A stretch of DNA of 64,000 nt from Halococcus sediminicola (GTDB lineage: Archaea > Halobacteriota > Halobacteria > Halobacteriales > Halococcaceae), in the NCBI RefSeq assembly GCF_000755245.1, contig NZ_BBMP01000007.1, positions 186,001 to 250,000 of the forward strand, in the 5' to 3' direction. Position 1 is the first letter of the stretch, and every line of letters starts with the position of its first letter. Below are positions 27,822 to 36,851 of the stretch, one piece after another. The translations under genes were made by a program, and so were the position numbers. Under the pieces are notes generated by a model. The model was not told the origin of the DNA. It searched no databases and was given only the letters and a program-made list of their open reading frames with translations.

Positions 27822-28325
27822 TCAGTCGATGCACTCCGACGATCGGTCGTGGCGCTTGGCCAGTTCGACGTAGTGTTCGCCGGCGTGGGTCCACGGCGAG
27901 TTTGGGACCTCTTTGTGGACCTCGGCGGGCGTGCCGGCGACGAGCACCGCCGGTGGAACGTCCATGTCTTCGGTGACGACGCTCCCGGCGGCGACGAGGC
28001 TCTCCTCGCCGACGTGTGCGCCGTCCAGTACCGTCGCACCCATCCCGACCATCGCGCGCCCGCCGACCGTCGCCGCGTGGACGATGGCCGTGTGGCCGAC
28101 GGTCGCTCCGGGGCCGATCTCACAGCCCTCGTGGCAGACAGCGTTGTCTTGGACGTTCGCGCCCTCGCGGAGGACGATTGCGCCCGAATCACCACGAAGC
28201 GTGACGTTCGGCCAGACGCTCGCCTCGGCCTCGACGGTGACGTCGCCGATGACGACCGCCGACTCGTCGACGCGCGCCGACTCGTGGACGTCCGGTGTCG
28301 TACCCTCGAACGAGCGGATGACCAT
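27822..28325 (-). CDS. Gamma-class carbonic anhydrase-family protein (left-handed beta-helix)
   Basis: A 167-residue hexapeptide-repeat protein of the gamma-carbonic-anhydrase/YrdA type. It has GDVTVEAEASVWPNVTLRGD, then the zinc-ligand pattern NVQDNAVCHEG...VGHTAIVHAATVG with three histidines. It probably hydrates CO2 or is a related metal-dependent enzyme. The start is the ATG at 28325, set by a TTTATG box (28348-28357) 27 nt upstream. A longer open frame beyond it is spurious. Confidence 0.85.
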   Translation of the reverse strand: MVIRSFEGTTPDVHESARVDESAVVIGDVTVEAEASVWPNVTLRGDSGAIVLREGANVQDNAVCHEGCEIGPGATVGHTAIVHAATVGGRAMVGMGATVLDGAHVGEESLVAAGSVVTEDMDVPPAVLVAGTPAEVHKEVPNSPWTHAGEHYVELAKRHDRSSECID

Positions 28326-28347
28326 GCGCGTGGATGGATCCACGGAC

Positions 28348-28381
28348 GCATAAATCCACGAGGGTTCGGGGGAAGTTATAC
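28348..28381. promoter_or_regulatory. Divergent BoxA pair (carbonic anhydrase / FAH hydrolase)
   Basis: Minus-strand GGATTTATGC (28348-28357) serves the carbonic anhydrase gene. Plus-strand AGTTATAC (28374-28381) serves the FAH-family gene. Each lies 27-28 nt from its ATG, so both transcripts look leaderless. Confidence 0.55.
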
Positions 28382-28405
28382 GTGGACGGCCTCGGGTGTT
28401 CAGCC

Positions 28406-29374
28406 ATGAAACTCGCCACCTTCGAGGTCGAGACGCCATTCGGTCCCGAACGGCGCGTCGGCATCAGTAGTAATGGGAGACTCATCGACGCGACCACCGG
28501 CTACGCCTGCGTACTCGACGAGCGGGGCGAGCCATCGCCCGTGGAACTCGCCGACGCCATCGCGCCGCCCGAGATGCTCGCCTTTCTCGAACGCGGCGAA
28601 CGCGCCATCGAGGCCGCTCGCGAGGTGGTCGCGTTTGTCGAGAGCGCCGGGCGCGAGCGCGGCCCGAACGGCGCACGGATCGTTTTCGACCCCGCGGAAA
28701 TCGATCTCCTGAGTCCGCTGCCGCGTCCGAACTCGCTGTGCGACTGCATGGCGTTCGAAGAGCACGTCACGAACACGATGGGCGAGGACGTCCCCGACGT
28801 CTGGTACGAGCAACCTATCTACTACAAAGGCAACCCCGATTCGGTCCGTGGCACCGGCGAGACGGTCGTCTGGCCCGATAGCTCGGACTTGATGGATTTC
28901 GAACTCGAACTCGCCGCGGTCATCGGCCGCGAGGGTCGTGACATCCCAGTAGCGGAGGCCGATTCGTATATCGCGGGCTACACGATATTCAACGACTTCA
29001 GCGCGCGCGACGTGCAGGGCCGCGAGATGGAGGGGAACCTTGGTCCCGCGAAGGGCAAGGACTTCGCCAACGCGCTCGGGCCGTACCTCGTCACGCCCGG
29101 CGCCATCGACATCGAGAGTGCGACTATGATCGCCGAAGTCGATGGCGAGACGTGGTCGTCCGGCACACCGGGCGAGATGGAGCACACCTTCCCCGAAATC
29201 GTCGCCCACGTCTCACGGGACGAAACCATCCATCCCGGCGACGTCATCGGCAGCGGCACAGTAGGAGAGGGCTGTGGTCTCGAACTCGGGCGCTTCCTCG
29301 ACGACGGGGACCGGGTCGCGCTGTCGGTCGAGGGCATCGGCACGCTCGAAAATCAGGTCATCATGTCGTCGTGA
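28406..29374 (+). CDS. Fumarylacetoacetate hydrolase-family protein
   Basis: A 322-residue FAH-superfamily enzyme. The N-terminal domain is KLATFEVETPFGPERRVGI. The catalytic core contains LCDCMAFEEHV, then YYKGNP, ELELAAVIG (metal Glu), IAGYTIFNDFSARDVQ and GVLELG-type ends (GSGTVGEGCGLELGRFL). Family members cleave or isomerise beta-diketones in aromatic catabolism. It leads the catabolic stretch of the window; the substrate is not assignable. Confidence 0.85.
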   Translation: MKLATFEVETPFGPERRVGISSNGRLIDATTGYACVLDERGEPSPVELADAIAPPEMLAFLERGERAIEAAREVVAFVESAGRERGPNGARIVFDPAEIDLLSPLPRPNSLCDCMAFEEHVTNTMGEDVPDVWYEQPIYYKGNPDSVRGTGETVVWPDSSDLMDFELELAAVIGREGRDIPVAEADSYIAGYTIFNDFSARDVQGREMEGNLGPAKGKDFANALGPYLVTPGAIDIESATMIAEVDGETWSSGTPGEMEHTFPEIVAHVSRDETIHPGDVIGSGTVGEGCGLELGRFLDDGDRVALSVEGIGTLENQVIMSS

Positions 29375-29390
29375 CCCGATAGCCGCACGC

Positions 29391-30278
29391 TTACCGCGTC
29401 CGCCGGACGAACGCGACGATCTCTTCGGCGATCTCCTTGCCGGCGTCCTCCTGAAGGAAATGCATCGCGCCTTCAACCCAGATATCGGGCTGGTCGCTCG
29501 CCGTCGGGATGAGGTCCCGAAGCGGGTCACGGTCCCCGCTCGTGATGGGGTCCGAATCAGCGAAAAGGACGAAGGCCGGTTTCTCCCATTCGGCGAGGCG
29601 TTTGGCGGCGGCCTGCGTGACGTCCGCGCCGTCGCCACCGTTCTTTCTGGGAACCATGTCGGGCCACTCCCGCGCGCCGGCTTTGTGTTCCTCTTCGGGG
29701 AACGGAGCCTCGTAGGCCGCGAGGGTCTCCTCGGAGAGTTCCGTTGCGGTGGCGTTCTGAATGAGCATTCCGATGGGGAGTTCGTCGGCGCGCTCGACGA
29801 AACTCCGAAAGTCCTCCCACGCTTCGGGCATCTCCTGATTGCCGCTCGGGACGCCGGTGTTCATCGGCACGAGGCGCGCGAATCGGTCGGGATGGTTCGC
29901 CGCGACCGGCAGTCCGAGAATGCCGCCCCAATCCTGACAGATCAGCGTGATATTATCGAGGTCGAGTGCCTCGATGAACGCCACGAGCGAGTCGTAATGC
30001 ATCGCATAGCTGTACTCCTCGCGGTCGGTATACTTGTCCGAGCGGCCGAAACCGACGAAATCCGGGACGACGACTCTCCCCTCCTTGGCGAGGGTCGGTA
30101 TCATCTTCCGATAGAGGTAGCCCCACGTCGGCTCGCCGTGCAGACAGAGAAACGTCTCGTCGCCGCTTCCCTCGTCGATATAGGCCATCTCCGGTCCGCC
30201 GACGTCGACGAACTGCGGTTCGTAGGGGTAGCCGTCGATGTCGGCGAATCGTTTCTCGGGGGTGGAAACGAGTCCCAT
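29391..30278 (-). CDS. Haloalkane dehalogenase-like alpha/beta hydrolase
   Basis: A 295-residue alpha/beta hydrolase close in pattern to subfamily-I haloalkane dehalogenases (DhlA): LHGEPTWGYLYRKMIP, VPDFVGFGRSDKY, and the nucleophile Asp116 in CQDWGG with halide-binding Trp117. The acid is Asp241 or Asp243 (FADSDP) and the base is His273 (AMHFLQED). If active it would swap halogen for hydroxyl on alkyl halides. Epoxide hydrolases share the Asp nucleophile, but the HGEPTW/QDWGG pairing argues for dehalogenase. Upstream open frame before the ATG at 30278 is spurious. Confidence 0.83.
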   Translation of the reverse strand: MGLVSTPEKRFADIDGYPYEPQFVDVGGPEMAYIDEGSGDETFLCLHGEPTWGYLYRKMIPTLAKEGRVVVPDFVGFGRSDKYTDREEYSYAMHYDSLVAFIEALDLDNITLICQDWGGILGLPVAANHPDRFARLVPMNTGVPSGNQEMPEAWEDFRSFVERADELPIGMLIQNATATELSEETLAAYEAPFPEEEHKAGAREWPDMVPRKNGGDGADVTQAAAKRLAEWEKPAFVLFADSDPITSGDRDPLRDLIPTASDQPDIWVEGAMHFLQEDAGKEIAEEIVAFVRRTR

Positions 30279-30403
30279 CACACCGACGTACCACGACCGG
30301 CCACAAGTGCTTGTCCCCGCTCGCCGCCCACCGCGAGCAGCCCGTCGGCCGAGAATCTGCCGCGACAGGTACGCATATCCGTGCGTCGGGCGGGGATTCG
30401 TCC

Positions 30404-31183
30404 ATGTCATCCACACGGGAGCCGGCACTCATCACGGGCGCATCGGCGGGCATCGGGCGGGCGCTCGCAAACCGCTTTGCCCGCGCCGGCCACGACGTGG
30501 TACTCGTCGCCCGCCGCGAGGCGACACTCCGAGAACTGGCCGATGCGCTCGAAGAGCGATACGGGATCACCGCGTCGGTCGTCGTACAGGACCTCGCCGC
30601 ACCCGACGGTCCCGAGCAACTGTACGAGACCGTCACCGAACGCGACCTCGATGTCGGCGTGCTGGTGAACAACGTCGGCATCGCCACACAAGGCAAATTC
30701 ACCGACATCGACCTCGATCGCGAACGCGACCAGCTCCGTCTCGATGTTGAGACACCCACAGTTCTCTCGAAACTGTTCGGGCGCGAGATGGTCGCCCGTG
30801 GTCGCGGGAAGATCCTCAACGTGGCGTCGAGCGCCGCCTTCCAACCCGGTCCGTTCATGGCCGTCTACTACGCCTCGAAGGCCTACGTGCTCTCCTTTTC
30901 GGAGGCCATCGCCGAGGAACTCCGCGAGGACGGAGTCACGGTATCGGTGCTCTGTCCCGGCCCGGTCGATACCGAGTTCCAAGAGCGCGCGTCGATGACC
31001 GACACGCCGCTCGGCAGCGGCCCGATGCAGGACGTGACGGCGGTGGCCGACGCCGGCTACGAGGGGCTGATGGCTGGCGATACCGTCGTCGTGCCCGGCA
31101 TCGGCTACAAACTGCTCTGGCACACCGTCGGAGTGATGCCGCGCCCATTGGTCAGGAAGGTGGCGCGCTGGCTGAACGAGTGA
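30404..31183 (+). CDS. Short-chain dehydrogenase (DltE/YqjQ-like SDR)
   Basis: A 259-residue classical SDR. It has TGASAGIGRALANRFA, VLVARREATLRELA, NNVGIAT, the catalytic Ser in NVASSAAFQ, YYASKAYVL with the Tyr-Lys pair, and CPGPVDTEF. The arrangement resembles the DltE-type subgroup that acts on ketones or acyl chains. The 126-base divergent gap to the dehalogenase-like gene holds a CGCATATCC box about 29 nt before the ATG. It converges with the acyl-CoA dehydrogenase gene. Confidence 0.88.
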   Translation: MSSTREPALITGASAGIGRALANRFARAGHDVVLVARREATLRELADALEERYGITASVVVQDLAAPDGPEQLYETVTERDLDVGVLVNNVGIATQGKFTDIDLDRERDQLRLDVETPTVLSKLFGREMVARGRGKILNVASSAAFQPGPFMAVYYASKAYVLSFSEAIAEELREDGVTVSVLCPGPVDTEFQERASMTDTPLGSGPMQDVTAVADAGYEGLMAGDTVVVPGIGYKLLWHTVGVMPRPLVRKVARWLNE

Positions 31184-31184
31184 G

Positions 31185-32351
31185 TCAGTACGAGCGGGGC
31201 AGTCCGAGGTGGTGTTCGGCGATGAAGTTCTTGGCCATCTCGTTCGAGACGGGCGCGGTCTGGGTAAGGCGGGCGTTCTGCCAGAGGTCGTACACCTCGT
31301 ACTCGGGTGTGAACCCGTTGCCACCATGGGTTTGAATGGCCTGTGAGGCCGCCTCGGTTGCGAACTCGCTCGTGAGGAGTTTGGCGGCGTTGGCCTCCAT
31401 GCCGCAGTCGTCTCCATCGTCCCACTTCGCGGCGGCGTCGTAGGTGAGCTGCTGGGCCGCGGTGAGTTTGGCGTAGTGTTCGGCCAATGGATGCTGAATC
31501 GCCTGATGGGCACCGATTGGCTGGCCGAACACGTCCCGGTCCTTCGCGTAGTCGACCGCGAGATCGATGGCGCGCAACCCCCCTCCGAGGGCGCTCGCCG
31601 CGCCGCCGATGCGCTCGGTGTTGAGGGTGTCGAACAGGAGATAGAGGCCGCCGTCCTCGGCCCCAAGAATCCGGTCCTCGTGGACGCGCAGCCCGTCGAT
31701 GTCGACCTGATACTGGATCTCGAACCACGGGACCGTGGTTTCGATGGGGGTGAGCGAGATGCCGGCCTGTTCGGCCGGGTCGGGCACGAGGAACATCGAG
31801 ACCCCATGGGTGGGATTCGAGCGGTCGAACTCCGCGGTGCGCGCGATCAGGAGCATCTCGTCAGCGTTCTCGACGCCGCTGATGAACGTCTTCTGGCCTT
31901 CGAGCACGAACTCGTCCCCGTCCCGCTCGGCGTGCGTGTCGATGTTGAGTGTATTCGTGCCCGCCCGCGGCTCGGTCAGACCCATACAGAAGCGCATCTC
32001 GCCGTTGGCTATCTTCGGAAGATACTGTTCTTTCTGTTCTTCGGTCCCGTGGCGTTCGATGCCGATGCCACCGAAGACGGGTGTGAGGACGAAGATGATT
32101 CCCCCCTGACCGCCGCCCCGCGAGAGTTCCTCGATGACGATGGCCATTTCGAGCATGCCCATTCCCTCGCCACCATAGGCCTCCGGGATGGCGACGCCGA
32201 GCCAGCCGTTGTCCGCGAGGTCCTGCCAGTATTCCTCGGGGAACTCCTTTTCGTTGACGCACTCGCGCCAGTATTCGGCGTCGTACTTGGCGGCGATCTC
32301 CCGTGTCGCCTCCCGAATCATCCCGTGCATCTCCGTCTCGAAGGCGGCCAT
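31185..32351 (-). CDS. Acyl-CoA dehydrogenase
   Basis: A 388-residue FAD enzyme that introduces the alpha-beta double bond in acyl-CoA. It has FCMGLTEPRAGTN (FAD/substrate), KTFISGVENAD, the RDVFGQPIGAHQAIQ helix and QTHGGNGFTPEYEV. At the position of the medium-chain-type catalytic Glu (IYEGT) it has TAPVS, with Pro367. A Glu at 246 (TLNTERIGG) falls where isovaleryl- and long-chain acyl-CoA dehydrogenases carry theirs, suggesting branched or long substrates. The start is the ATG at 32351. It lies downstream of two acyl-CoA ligase genes on the same strand. Confidence 0.92.
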   Translation of the reverse strand: MAAFETEMHGMIREATREIAAKYDAEYWRECVNEKEFPEEYWQDLADNGWLGVAIPEAYGGEGMGMLEMAIVIEELSRGGGQGGIIFVLTPVFGGIGIERHGTEEQKEQYLPKIANGEMRFCMGLTEPRAGTNTLNIDTHAERDGDEFVLEGQKTFISGVENADEMLLIARTAEFDRSNPTHGVSMFLVPDPAEQAGISLTPIETTVPWFEIQYQVDIDGLRVHEDRILGAEDGGLYLLFDTLNTERIGGAASALGGGLRAIDLAVDYAKDRDVFGQPIGAHQAIQHPLAEHYAKLTAAQQLTYDAAAKWDDGDDCGMEANAAKLLTSEFATEAASQAIQTHGGNGFTPEYEVYDLWQNARLTQTAPVSNEMAKNFIAEHHLGLPRSY

Positions 32352-32452
32352 GCTCACTGTGAGCGTTCACCAACCATAGTGGTTGTGCCGGTCATCACAG
32401 GCGAATGCGGTTGGTGACCCGCTTCGATCACATCCGGTGATGCCCGCCGTTC

Positions 32453-34099
32453 TCAGAGTTCCTCGCCGGTCGAGCGCAGGGGTTCGTCGAGCCGTTCGTC
32501 CACGTTGGCTTCGAGTTTGTATCGCTGGACCTTCTGGGTCGCGCTCCGGGGGAGTTCCTCGACGAAGAACACCCGGCGCGGGTGAGCGTAGCTCGCTACG
32601 TGCTCCAGCGCGAACCGGCGGAGGGATTCCTCAGTAAGGCCGGCCCCCTCTTCGGCGACGACGAACGCGACCGGTGCGGCTCCCTTCACCTCGTGGGGGG
32701 CGGCCACCACGGCGGCCTCGGCCACGTCGGGATGGGCGTAGAGGGCGTCCTCGACCTCGGCGGGATAGACGTTCTCGCCGCCGACGATGAGCATGTCGTC
32801 GATGCGGTCGACCATCCAGAAGTAGCCATCACTATCGACGCGTGCAACGTCGCCGGTGTAGAACCAGCCCTCGTCATCGAAGACCGATGCGGTTTCTTCG
32901 GGTCGCCGGTAGTACCCCTCAAACACCTGCGGGCCGCGAACCGCGATCTCGCCGGTGACGCGCTCGTGGTTCGAAAAGTCGATGTCCGGGTTCACGAACG
33001 GGGTCAGATCCTCGGGGCCGACGAGCGTCTCGCGGGTTTCGGGGTCGGCGATTTTACACTCGATGTTCGGGACCGGCGGGCCGATACAACCTGCCGCCTT
33101 GCGCACCCCGCGGGAGGGTTCGGTCGTGCCCGCGGGTGCGGTCTCGGTCATTCCCCAGCCCTCGGTCATCGGGACGTTCCACGTTTCCTCGATCTCGCGG
33201 CGCGTCGAATCCGCGAGCGGCGCGGCCGCACAGGTCACGTTTTTGAGCGACGAGAGGTCGTATTCGTCCGGATGCTGGCGGTATTCCCGGAACATCATCG
33301 TGTACATCGCCGGGACACCCGCGAACTGCGTGATGGAATGCTCGGCGATGGCATCGAGCATCGGTGCGGCCTCCGGCTGTGGCTGGAGCACCATTTTCGC
33401 GCCCGTGTAGAGGAAGGTTCCCATGATGGCGTTCAGCGCGTAGATATGGAACAGGGGGAGGACGAGCAAAATCGAGTCCTCCGCATCGACGTTCAGTCCA
33501 CCGGTGTCGTACGATTCGATGGTCGAAAGGAGGTTTCGATGCGAGAGGAGGACACCTTTGGGCTTGCCGGTCGTGCCCGACGTGTAGGGTTGGCAGGCCA
33601 CGTCGTCGAAATCCCGCTCCGGGCCGTCGAACTCGCTGCTCGCCTCGCCGATGGCGTGCGAGTAGTTGACGATTCCGTCCTCGGAAACGCCCGGCAGGAA
33701 AGTCGTTGCCAGCCCGGCGGCGTCGGCCAGTCCCCTCGCCTCATCGGCGAGCAGCGGCGAGGCGACGATCGCATCGACGCCCGCATCGTCGAGGACGAAC
33801 ACCAGCGTTTCGGGGTCCATCCGCAGGTTGAGCGGAATCGGGACCGCCCCCGCACGGATGGTGCCGAAGTACGCGCTCGGGAACTGGAGTGTGTTCGGCA
33901 CGAACAATCCGACGCGCTCGTCCGGTTCGATGCCGTGCTCGACGAGAACGTTCGCCACCCGGTTCGCCTCGCTGTCGAGGTCCGCGAACGACTGCTCCTC
34001 GCCGAAGGCGACGAACGCCGTCTTGTCGCCGTAGCGATGGGCGGCCATCGCCGGGAGGTCGCCCATCTGTCGAAGAGGTCCGCCGTCGTGATATTCCAT
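32453..34099 (-). CDS. AMP-dependent acyl-CoA synthetase
   Basis: A 548-residue ANL-superfamily ligase forming acyl-CoA from acid, ATP and CoA. Core motifs are YTSGTTGKPKGVLLSH, GWGMTETAP, the hinge TGDVARVDSDGYFWMVDR and the C-terminal catalytic Lys in PRSATQKVQRYKL. Overall likeness is to medium- or long-chain fatty-acid ligases. Start is the ATG at 34099; a TTG four codons earlier is less likely. A GTATTAAACG box at 34129-34138 is its probable promoter. It precedes the acyl-CoA dehydrogenase gene by about 100 bases. Confidence 0.92.
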   Translation of the reverse strand: MEYHDGGPLRQMGDLPAMAAHRYGDKTAFVAFGEEQSFADLDSEANRVANVLVEHGIEPDERVGLFVPNTLQFPSAYFGTIRAGAVPIPLNLRMDPETLVFVLDDAGVDAIVASPLLADEARGLADAAGLATTFLPGVSEDGIVNYSHAIGEASSEFDGPERDFDDVACQPYTSGTTGKPKGVLLSHRNLLSTIESYDTGGLNVDAEDSILLVLPLFHIYALNAIMGTFLYTGAKMVLQPQPEAAPMLDAIAEHSITQFAGVPAMYTMMFREYRQHPDEYDLSSLKNVTCAAAPLADSTRREIEETWNVPMTEGWGMTETAPAGTTEPSRGVRKAAGCIGPPVPNIECKIADPETRETLVGPEDLTPFVNPDIDFSNHERVTGEIAVRGPQVFEGYYRRPEETASVFDDEGWFYTGDVARVDSDGYFWMVDRIDDMLIVGGENVYPAEVEDALYAHPDVAEAAVVAAPHEVKGAAPVAFVVAEEGAGLTEESLRRFALEHVASYAHPRRVFFVEELPRSATQKVQRYKLEANVDERLDEPLRSTGEEL

Positions 34100-34128
34100 G
34101 GTATATGCCAACGTGTATTTTCCGGCCG

Positions 34129-34138
34129 TATTAAACGT
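34129..34138 (-). promoter_or_regulatory. BoxA of the 32453-34099 acyl-CoA synthetase
   Basis: Minus-strand CGTTTAATAC is centred about 34 nt before the ATG, implying a very short leader. It means this gene can be expressed apart from the ligase gene upstream. Confidence 0.45.
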
Positions 34139-34178
34139 TGGTGCGCCCGACAGCGGTGCCGTGTGCGGCCGGCGTCGT

Positions 34179-35696
34179 TCAGTCGGCGTCGAATTCCTCG
34201 CTCACCCGCTCTGCGAGCGCCACCTTGTCGATTTTCTGGCTACCCGTCCGCGGGAACGACTCGACGACGCTGACCCGGCGCGGGCGCTCGTAGCCCGCGA
34301 GGCCCTCACGCGATTCACAGAACGCCTCGACTCCCTCGACCGTGCAGTCGCCGACGATGGCGGCCGTGACGGTCTCGCCGAGTCGCTCGTGTGGCGTGCC
34401 GAAGACCGCGACTTCCTCGACGCCGTCCATCCCCGAGACGACGTTCTCGACTGTGCTTGGCGCGACCTTCTCGCCACCCGAGAGGATCATGTCGTCGAGG
34501 CGGTCGCGGTAGTAGAGATAGCCCTCCTCGTCCCGCACCACGACATCGCCGGTGTGGAGCCAATCGTCGGTGAACGCCTCTGCGGTGCGTTCGGGTTGTT
34601 CCCAGTACCGGGGAGTGATGGTGTCGCCACGGAGGCACAACTCGCCGGATTCGTTCGGCGGGAGGGAATCACCGGATTCGATGTCGACCACCCGCGCCTC
34701 GACGCCGGGGATGGGGCGGCCCATCGAACCGGGTCGGCGCTCGTCGGCGATGTCGTAAGTGACGCTCACGCCCGCGTTCTCGGTCTGGCCGTAGTAATCG
34801 AGGAGTGCATCGAGTCCAAACGTCTCCTCGAACCGTTCGAGGACTGGTTCGGGCGTCGGACTCCCACCATAGAAGCAGACCCGGAGCGAGTCGGTGTCGT
34901 ACTCGCGCGTGGAATCGGTGTTGAGCACGTCGACGAGCATCGCACTCACAAGACCCGCGAAGGTCGCACCCGTCTCCTCGACCATGCGCGCCCAGCCATC
35001 CGCGTCCCAGGCCGACTGAATCCCCAGCGAGCCGCCCACGAACAGCGACATCAGCGTCGAGCCGTGTAGCCCACCGACGTGAAAGAGGGGGACGGCGGCG
35101 AGCGCGGTGTCCTCGCTGGTGAGATCGAACAGGACGATGCCCGCATCGACCTGCGCGCCGATATTCCTGTGAGTCTGGACGACGCCTTTCGGCTCGCCGG
35201 TCGTCCCCGAAGTGTGCATCACGATGGCGGTCTCGCCGTCAAGTCGGGTGACCGCTTCGGGCGCGTCCTCGGGGTCGGCGAAGGCGTCGCCATCGAACTC
35301 CCCCTCTGAGTGACCGTGGACGACGTGCTCGACCGCCGCGACCCGCTCGGCGACGTCTTCGGCGTTGTTGACAAAGGTGTCGTCGGCCACGAGCACGCTG
35401 GGCCGGACGTCGTCGAGGACGTACACGACCTCGTCGAGACCGAAACGGTAGTTGATCGGCGTGAGCACCCGGCCCGCGCGCCACGTCCCGAGTGCGACGG
35501 CGACGTAGGTCGGGTTGTCCAGCATGTAGACCGCGACGCGGTCACCCCTGTCGGTGTGTTCTCCGAGCCACGCCGCAACCCCTCGGGCCTGCCGGTCGAG
35601 GTCGCGGTAGGTGAGGTCTTCGTGTTCGGAGCGGTGTATCGCCGGATTATCGGGTGTCGTGTCGACCCAGTGGCCGAAATACTCGTAGAGATTCAT
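34179..35696 (-). CDS. AMP-dependent acyl-CoA synthetase (second ligase)
   Basis: A 505-residue ANL-superfamily ligase. It has HTSGTTGEPKGVVQTHRN, DYYGQTENAG, the hinge TGDVVVRDEEGYLYYRDR and the C-terminal FPRTGSQKIDKVAL with catalytic Lys. It is shorter than its downstream neighbour and closer in pattern to FadD3/CaiC-like or benzoate-type ligases. The pair probably arose by ancient duplication or handles different acids. The ATG at 35696 is preferred over one five codons upstream. Confidence 0.92.
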   Translation of the reverse strand: MNLYEYFGHWVDTTPDNPAIHRSEHEDLTYRDLDRQARGVAAWLGEHTDRGDRVAVYMLDNPTYVAVALGTWRAGRVLTPINYRFGLDEVVYVLDDVRPSVLVADDTFVNNAEDVAERVAAVEHVVHGHSEGEFDGDAFADPEDAPEAVTRLDGETAIVMHTSGTTGEPKGVVQTHRNIGAQVDAGIVLFDLTSEDTALAAVPLFHVGGLHGSTLMSLFVGGSLGIQSAWDADGWARMVEETGATFAGLVSAMLVDVLNTDSTREYDTDSLRVCFYGGSPTPEPVLERFEETFGLDALLDYYGQTENAGVSVTYDIADERRPGSMGRPIPGVEARVVDIESGDSLPPNESGELCLRGDTITPRYWEQPERTAEAFTDDWLHTGDVVVRDEEGYLYYRDRLDDMILSGGEKVAPSTVENVVSGMDGVEEVAVFGTPHERLGETVTAAIVGDCTVEGVEAFCESREGLAGYERPRRVSVVESFPRTGSQKIDKVALAERVSEEFDAD

Positions 35697-35771
35697 GTGA
35701 CATCCTAGCACTCCGGTGTTCGCTCATAATCGTTTCGGCGGTTCGTATCGGTGCTCGCCGCGGTTCGGCGG

Positions 35772-36740
35772 CTATCGAGTGTGGTAGCGAACGACGCCAT
35801 CGTCAAGTTCCGCCTCGATTCTGTCGACGGATTCGAGGTGGGCGAGCGCGGCGACCGTCTCGGGCAGGATGTAGGTGGTGTCGTTTGCGCCCGTTCGCTG
35901 GTCGGCGATGTCGGCGGCCGTCCGCGGTTCGTCGAGCGCTTCGACCGTTCGGTCGAGCAGTCGGTCGAGGCTCCGGCGGTCGCGCTCGATGGTATGCTCG
36001 AAATCGGTGTGCACCGGTCCATGACCGGGATAGACGCGGTCGGGGTCGAGCGAGGCGAGTCGGTCGAGCGCGCCGTAGAACATCCCGATGGCTTCCTCCA
36101 CACCCCGGTCGAGACCGGTATGGAGTGTGACGGGACGGAACGGTTCGATAGCCATGTCGCCAGCGACGAGCGCGCGTTCGTCGCCGAGCGCGACCGAAAA
36201 ACAGCAGTGGTCTGCCTGATGGCCGGGCGTGTGCAGTGCCTCGACCGGTGTGCCGCCGACCTCGTAGGTTTCCCCGCCCTCGATCCAGACGTCGACCGCC
36301 GCCGGCGGGAGCAGGTCACGATTCCGTTCGAGCGACTCGACGGCCATGTCGATTGCTCGCTCGCGCTCGTCGCCCGCGAGACCCGCGCGCGTCGCGTTCT
36401 CGCGGACCACGGCGGCGAGGTCGTTGGCGTCGCGTGCGAAGCGCTCGCGGACGCCGACCGGTGCGTAGACGGTGGGGTCGGCCGCCGCGAGCACGGTGTT
36501 GGTCTGTCCGATGTGGTCGACGTGCGGATGCGTGAGAACGAGGTTCTCGATGTCCGCGGGCTCGTAGTCGATGTCGGCGAGCGCCTCGCGGAGTCGGGTC
36601 TCACAGTCGGCACCGGGCATGCCGGCGTCGACGAGCGTCGGCCGCTCGCAGTCGATGAGATAGCTCGCGGCGTGGCCGGGCGGCCAGTCGACGTCGAACT
36701 CGATGCGGTGGACGGGCACTGCCCGCTCGCGCTGGGCCAT
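35772..36740 (-). CDS. MBL-fold metallo-hydrolase
   Basis: A 322-residue metallo-beta-lactamase-fold protein. The dinuclear zinc motif is THPHVDHIG, with further ligands in LHTPGHQADHC, AGDMAI and YPGHGPVH. A helical C-terminal region (from about 245) is typical of the glyoxalase-II-like/LACTB2-like branch with a winged-helix end. It probably hydrolyses thioesters or related bonds, which suits the CoA-ligase context. The start is the ATG at 36740, with TTTATTCG 27 nt upstream; the longer open frame is a shadow of the carboxyltransferase gene. Confidence 0.87.
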   Translation of the reverse strand: MAQRERAVPVHRIEFDVDWPPGHAASYLIDCERPTLVDAGMPGADCETRLREALADIDYEPADIENLVLTHPHVDHIGQTNTVLAAADPTVYAPVGVRERFARDANDLAAVVRENATRAGLAGDERERAIDMAVESLERNRDLLPPAAVDVWIEGGETYEVGGTPVEALHTPGHQADHCCFSVALGDERALVAGDMAIEPFRPVTLHTGLDRGVEEAIGMFYGALDRLASLDPDRVYPGHGPVHTDFEHTIERDRRSLDRLLDRTVEALDEPRTAADIADQRTGANDTTYILPETVAALAHLESVDRIEAELDDGVVRYHTR

Positions 36741-36762
36741 TACGCCCGAGAGTCGCGTGGCG

Positions 36763-36830
36763 CGAATAAACGTGCCGCCCCCGACGTGAAGCGGAGCGAT
36801 CCCTCGGATACGGCGCAGTAGTTTGAAAAC
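36763..36830. promoter_or_regulatory. Divergent BoxA pair (MBL hydrolase / carboxyltransferase)
   Basis: Minus-strand CGTTTATTCG (36763-36772) and plus-strand GTTTGAAAAC (36821-36830) sit 26-27 nt from the ATGs at 36740 and 36852. Confidence 0.5.
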
Positions 36831-36851
36831 ATGGGGGTGAGAGACACGGGT

